From positions 1 through 8,055 of the forward strand of contig ONMG01000274.1 in assembly GCA_900318855.1 (NCBI GenBank): a stretch of DNA of 8,055 nucleotides, given 5' to 3'. A model generated the notes under the pieces. That model ran no database searches and was not told the origin of the DNA. It saw nothing but the letters and a program-made list of their open reading frames with translations. This DNA is from an uncultured Prevotella sp. Lineage in GTDB: Bacteria > Bacteroidota > Bacteroidia > Bacteroidales > Bacteroidaceae. Both the position numbers and the translations under genes were made by a program. Of this stretch, positions 4,957-8,055 are shown in pieces; position 1 is the first letter of the stretch; the number at the start of each line of letters is the position of its first letter.

Positions 4957-7941
4957 CTACTCGCACTCTTTCTGTTGTCCATGCGGAAGCATCACCACCC
5001 CCTGTTGCTTCATGCCATCCATCATGATGCCGACCGGTTTAGGGAATCTCACCTGGCGCAGGTGGTCAGTCTCTTCCACAGAAGGCATCGCGTCGAGGAT
5101 GTCCTGGCGGAAGAAGCCATTGCCGCGTGTGGCGTCGATAGTGAAATAGCCAACCCCGAAACTGGTGAGATTCTGGAAGAAATGGGTGCCTTGGCTCGGA
5201 TCGACATGATAGTGCGGCAAAGCTACTTCGGCGATGAGCTTAGCGGCACTGATATTCGGCCATTTCACGGGGATGCCCAGCCACGGGTCGCTGGAACCCC
5301 AACGGCCCGGACCTATGAGAATGTAATTGCGTCCTTCTTCCAGGAACCTGCGGTTTAGTCGTTCTATCTCTGTCGCTATGGTGGGATTGTCCTTCGCGGA
5401 GAAGGCGTTGCTGGTCTTCACATAGACCACGTCGGTGATGTCGTCACAGATGCCGTGTCCCAAGGAATTGTCCGATCTGAGCAGGCAACGGCTGTCGGGC
5501 ACTGCTGCCACATCTTCATCGAGCACCTGTTTGCTGTCGACAATGGGGCGTATCTGCAGCAGATAGAAGCTGCCTGTGCGGTCGGGCCTCAGATTGCAAG
5601 CGAATTCTATTTCTACCGGTCGCCGCATGGCATCGGCACCCAGCTGCATGCTGAGTTGCAATATCTCGGGCAGAGGGAAGACACCTTGCTGGAGTACACC
5701 TGCGAAACTGATGATTTTGCGTCCGCCGGGATATACGCCATCGCGTATCAGGTCGTCGTTGGCATCGTAGGTTGAGGCGATATAGCGTAGGGTCCCGTCG
5801 GCCTCAGCCTGCTTCACGTTGAGTTTCTGGATGTTAAATCCGTCGTCCACCTTGAAGTCGTTGCCCACATGGTTCATGTCGAGTGCGTAGAATTGCGTCT
5901 GAGTCTCCTTCAGTGCCATGCTGAGCTCACTCATCTGGAGCACCTGGTGAGGATGATAGGGCGAGACACGCAGCGTCTGTCCCCCGTCGACGATGTATTT
6001 CCCGAGTCCCAGTGCCAGTGAAGCGATGCCTTCCGATGAGGTCTCGTTGCCGATAGGATAGTAGTTGATGGAGCGCAGCACACCGCTGAAGGTGGGATAA
6101 TAGCGGCTGTCATGGCGCTCGCCCACTACCTCCTGCAAGATGACGGCCATCTTCTCTTGGTCGATGACGTTGCTCGTGGCGGTCATGTAAGCCTTGGAGT
6201 CGTGGTAGAACACGGAGGCATAGACACCCTTTATGGCGCAGGCCAGCATCTGCAGCATGGCAAACTTGTCGTCCAGCCAGGGTATCATGTAGGTGGAAGA
6301 GATGCCGGCGAAAGGCTGATAGTGGGAATCCTCGAGCAGTGACGACGACCTTACAGCAATGGGGCTGCGCGTGGCTTCGAAGAAGGTGAAGAAGTCGGCA
6401 ATGAGTGAGTCGGGCAACTGCGCCTTGAGGAAGCTCTGCAGAATTTCGCTGTCGGGGATGTCGCTCAGTGCGGTCTGGTAGAGGTTGTTCTGCTCCATGA
6501 ACTGGTCGAAGAGGTCGGTACATAGGACCAGTGTCTTGGGTATTTGTACCGTGGCACCTTCAAATTGGTTGAATTCGGGGTGCATCTTGATGATGTTGTC
6601 GAGGAATGCCAGGCCACGTCCCTTGCCGCCCAGTGAGCCATCGCCGATACGTGCAAAGTGAGCGTAGCGGTCGAACTTCGTGCGGTCGAATACGGCCACC
6701 ACACCGATGTTCTTCATCTTGCGGTATTGGACGATGGCGTCGAAGATAATCTGTCGGTGGGCATCCACATCCTGCAGCTTGTGCCAGGTGATGTTCTTTA
6801 GAAATGCTGACACGGGGAAGATGGCGCGTGCCGAGAGCCACCGGCTCATGTGGTTGCGCGAGATGTGGTAGAGCATCGAGTCATTGAGAATCTTGAAGAT
6901 GTTGTCCTGCAACTCCTTGAGCGTATGTATGCGCATGATTTCGGAGTGGGTCTTCGGGTCGCGGAAGATGAAGTCGCCAAACCCCATGTGCTCTTCCAGA
7001 AGATGGCGCAGGTCAACGCTGATTTTCTGGGAGTTCTTGTCGACAAACTTGAATCCTTCAGCTTCAGCCTTCGTGCGATTCTCGGTTTCCGAACTCTCCA
7101 TAATGAGTGGCACGTACTCATCCTGCTTTCTGATGGCGCGCAACAGTTTGAGTCCGGCTTCCGAGTCTTTCTCCCCGTTGATGGGAAAGCGTGCGTCGCT
7201 GATTACTCCGAGGCAGTTGTCCTTGTATTTCATATAAGCCTCCATCGCCTCCTCGTAATTGCGTGCCAGTATCACTTTCGGGCGTCCTCTCATGCGCAGT
7301 GTGGCGGCATGAGGATTGAGAGCCTCAATGGCAAAGTTTTGGCTTTGCACCAGGATGTAATTGTATAGGTTGGGCAGGATGGAAGAGTAGAAGCGGATGC
7401 TGTCTTCGACAAGCAGAATCATCTGCACGCCCCCTTCAAGGATGTCGTGGCAGAGGTTCATCTTGTCTTCGATGAGCTTGATGATGGAGAGGATGAGGTT
7501 GGTATTGCCAAGCCAGCAGAACACATAGTCGAACATGCTGAGGTCCTCATTTTGCATGCGCCGCGTGATACCGTGTGAGAAAGGAGTCAGCACGATGCAG
7601 TGGATATCAGGGAATTTGGCCTTGATGGCACGTGCCACGCTGAAAGCATCATTGTCGGCATTGCCCGGCATACATATAACAAGGTCGACCTTACTCGTGC
7701 GGAGTACCTGACCCGCTTCCCCAATGGTGCTCACCTGAGTGAAGGTGGGCGGATAGCGAAGGCCAAGTGCCATATACTCATTGTATATCTTTTCCTCTAC
7801 ACGCCCGTCGTCTTCCAGCATGAATGCGTCGTAGGGGTTGGCCACGATAAGTACATTGTAAATACGCCGCATCATCAAGTTGACGAAGCTAACATCCTTG
7901 AGGTAGAACTTGCTCCACTGTTCAGGTATCTTCTCTTCCAT
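4957..7941 (-). CDS. Receiver/PPDK-type ATP-grasp protein (PEP/pyruvate-binding domain protein)
   Basis: 994 residues from ATG 7941-7939. An upstream in-frame ATG at 7989 lies beyond the predicted transcription start and is rejected. A degenerate receiver-like domain spans about 27-160, with MPGNAD (91-96) where the phospho-aspartate should be. A second spans about 172-315 and keeps E179-D180, D249, S283 and K302. A linker (316-420) precedes the PPDK/PEP-synthase nucleotide-binding domain (about 430-802): GGKGRG (438-443), AVRSSSLLEDS (529-539), E777/E779 and LLQIRPI (794-800). Residues 820-994 form a separate domain with IGPGRWGSSDPWLG (876-889) and QGTHFFQNLTS (917-927). The swivelling phosphohistidine domain and the PEP/pyruvate TIM barrel are missing, so it cannot run the full PEP synthase or PPDK reaction alone. 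The receiver suggests control by phosphorylation, but no kinase is adjacent. It is probably cytoplasmic. Function unknown; 'PEP synthase' would over-annotate it. Confidence 0.9.
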   Translation of the reverse strand: MEEKIPEQWSKFYLKDVSFVNLMMRRIYNVLIVANPYDAFMLEDDGRVEEKIYNEYMALGLRYPPTFTQVSTIGEAGQVLRTSKVDLVICMPGNADNDAFSVARAIKAKFPDIHCIVLTPFSHGITRRMQNEDLSMFDYVFCWLGNTNLILSIIKLIEDKMNLCHDILEGGVQMILLVEDSIRFYSSILPNLYNYILVQSQNFAIEALNPHAATLRMRGRPKVILARNYEEAMEAYMKYKDNCLGVISDARFPINGEKDSEAGLKLLRAIRKQDEYVPLIMESSETENRTKAEAEGFKFVDKNSQKISVDLRHLLEEHMGFGDFIFRDPKTHSEIMRIHTLKELQDNIFKILNDSMLYHISRNHMSRWLSARAIFPVSAFLKNITWHKLQDVDAHRQIIFDAIVQYRKMKNIGVVAVFDRTKFDRYAHFARIGDGSLGGKGRGLAFLDNIIKMHPEFNQFEGATVQIPKTLVLCTDLFDQFMEQNNLYQTALSDIPDSEILQSFLKAQLPDSLIADFFTFFEATRSPIAVRSSSLLEDSHYQPFAGISSTYMIPWLDDKFAMLQMLACAIKGVYASVFYHDSKAYMTATSNVIDQEKMAVILQEVVGERHDSRYYPTFSGVLRSINYYPIGNETSSEGIASLALGLGKYIVDGGQTLRVSPYHPHQVLQMSELSMALKETQTQFYALDMNHVGNDFKVDDGFNIQKLNVKQAEADGTLRYIASTYDANDDLIRDGVYPGGRKIISFAGVLQQGVFPLPEILQLSMQLGADAMRRPVEIEFACNLRPDRTGSFYLLQIRPIVDSKQVLDEDVAAVPDSRCLLRSDNSLGHGICDDITDVVYVKTSNAFSAKDNPTIATEIERLNRRFLEEGRNYILIGPGRWGSSDPWLGIPVKWPNISAAKLIAEVALPHYHVDPSQGTHFFQNLTSFGVGYFTIDATRGNGFFRQDILDAMPSVEETDHLRQVRFPKPVGIMMDGMKQQGVVMLPHGQQKECE

Positions 7942-7956
7942 CCTTCTTACTTTTAA

Positions 7957-7988
7957 TTGCAAAGATAGTGCAAACGAGGGGAGAGGCA
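7957..7988 (-). repeat. 32-bp repeat, right copy (promoter of PPDK-like gene)
   Basis: Exact reverse complement of 2366-2397 over 32 bases, carrying the -7 box and spacer of the minus-strand promoter. Outside the repeat the two loci diverge: the GH2 copy has G before TGCCTC, where this copy has T, which completes the -33 TTTG here and weakens it there. The copies face each other and enclose the convergent gene pair. Confidence 0.85.
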
Positions 7989-7990
7989 AA
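7960..7990 (-). promoter_or_regulatory. Bacteroidetes-type promoter for the PPDK-like gene
   Basis: On the minus strand, TTTG (7990-7987), 19 bases, then TATCTTTG (7967-7960) is a full match to the Bacteroidetes consensus. Transcription would start near 7953, only about a dozen bases before the ATG at 7941. This fixes the start codon choice for the gene. The -33 box lies in the left arm of the 42-bp palindrome at 7979-8020. Confidence 0.65.
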
Positions 7991-8020
7991 GAAAAAACTT
8001 GTTTTTTCTTTGCCTCTCCC
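7979..8020. repeat. 42-bp perfect palindrome upstream of the PPDK-like gene
   Basis: Two perfectly complementary 20-base arms (7979-7998 and 8001-8020) flank a two-base TT centre. Each arm has GC-rich outer bases (GGGAGAGGC) and an A- or T-rich inner part. Pairing stops exactly at both outer edges. The left arm contains the -33 box of the minus-strand promoter. It may act as an operator, a cruciform, or an RNA hairpin for a gene entering from the right; there is no terminal T-run outside the stem. The last 35 bases of the window (8021-8055) show no feature I can support. Confidence 0.8.
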
Positions 8021-8055
8021 GAGTGCCGCCTGTCTTCTTGCGGAGCAAAAAGAGC

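Noticed and set aside
6850..7368. Plus-strand frames (172 codons here, also near 5455-5775 and 7600-7956) opposite the PPDK-like gene
   Set aside because: All are antisense to conserved receiver or ATP-grasp coding sequence and have no independent support.
4957..7941. Annotation as complete phosphoenolpyruvate synthase (ppsA) or pyruvate phosphate dikinase (ppdK)
   Set aside because: No phosphohistidine motif of the TSHAAI type and no PEP-utiliser TIM barrel are present; only the ATP-binding part matches.
7942..7989. In-frame upstream ATG at 7989 as start of the PPDK-like protein
   Set aside because: The ATG lies within the -33 box and palindrome, upstream of the predicted transcription start near 7953, so it would not be in the mRNA. 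The ATG at 7941 is used instead.
8021..8055. Short CCGC/GCGG inverted repeat near the right edge
   Set aside because: Four base pairs around ten bases is expected by chance and the context is cut off by the window edge.

Overview
The window looks like chromosomal DNA of a member of the Bacteroidota, most likely Bacteroidales and probably Prevotella-like. The clearest evidence is five upstream elements that fit the promoter of that phylum: a TTG-type -33 box, 19-20 bases, then TAnnTTTG. In addition, the three complete genes lack recognisable Shine-Dalgarno sites, and the proteins have a Bacteroidetes character. No tRNA, rRNA, CRISPR array, transposase or phage gene was seen.

Layout, left to right. 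(1) 1-624, minus strand: the first 208 codons of a conserved-looking protein of unknown function whose 3' end lies beyond the left edge. (2) 625-862: a divergent intergenic region with one promoter facing each way and two related dyad sites. (3) 863-2266, plus: an FtsZ tubulin-like GTPase with no division-cluster neighbours. (4) 2267-2444: a short gap holding the promoter of the next gene. (5) 2445-4568, plus: an exported glycoside hydrolase of family GH2. (6) 4569-4956: a 388-base convergent region with no ordinary gene. It holds candidate 3' hairpins for both flanking genes and, between them, a compact minus-strand unit of promoter, about 60-nt transcript and intrinsic terminator (candidate small RNA). 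(7) 4957-7941, minus: a large protein with two receiver-like domains, a complete PPDK/PEP-synthase ATP-grasp domain and an uncharacterised C-terminal domain, but without the phosphohistidine and PEP-binding domains of true PEP synthases. (8) 7942-8055: its promoter, a 42-bp perfect palindrome, and 35 bases in which nothing is recognised.

The genes do not form an operon or an evident pathway. The most unusual structure is at DNA level. The GH2 gene and the PPDK-like gene converge, and each is driven by a promoter inside the same 32-bp sequence. The two copies are identical and in inverted orientation, so they bracket about 5.6 kb (2366-7988). At the right-hand copy the promoter overlaps the 42-bp palindrome, and a looser inverted copy of the same GGAGAG motif lies upstream of the left-hand promoter. 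This could be a shared regulatory element, a dispersed promoter-bearing repeat, or a recombination substrate; the window alone cannot decide.
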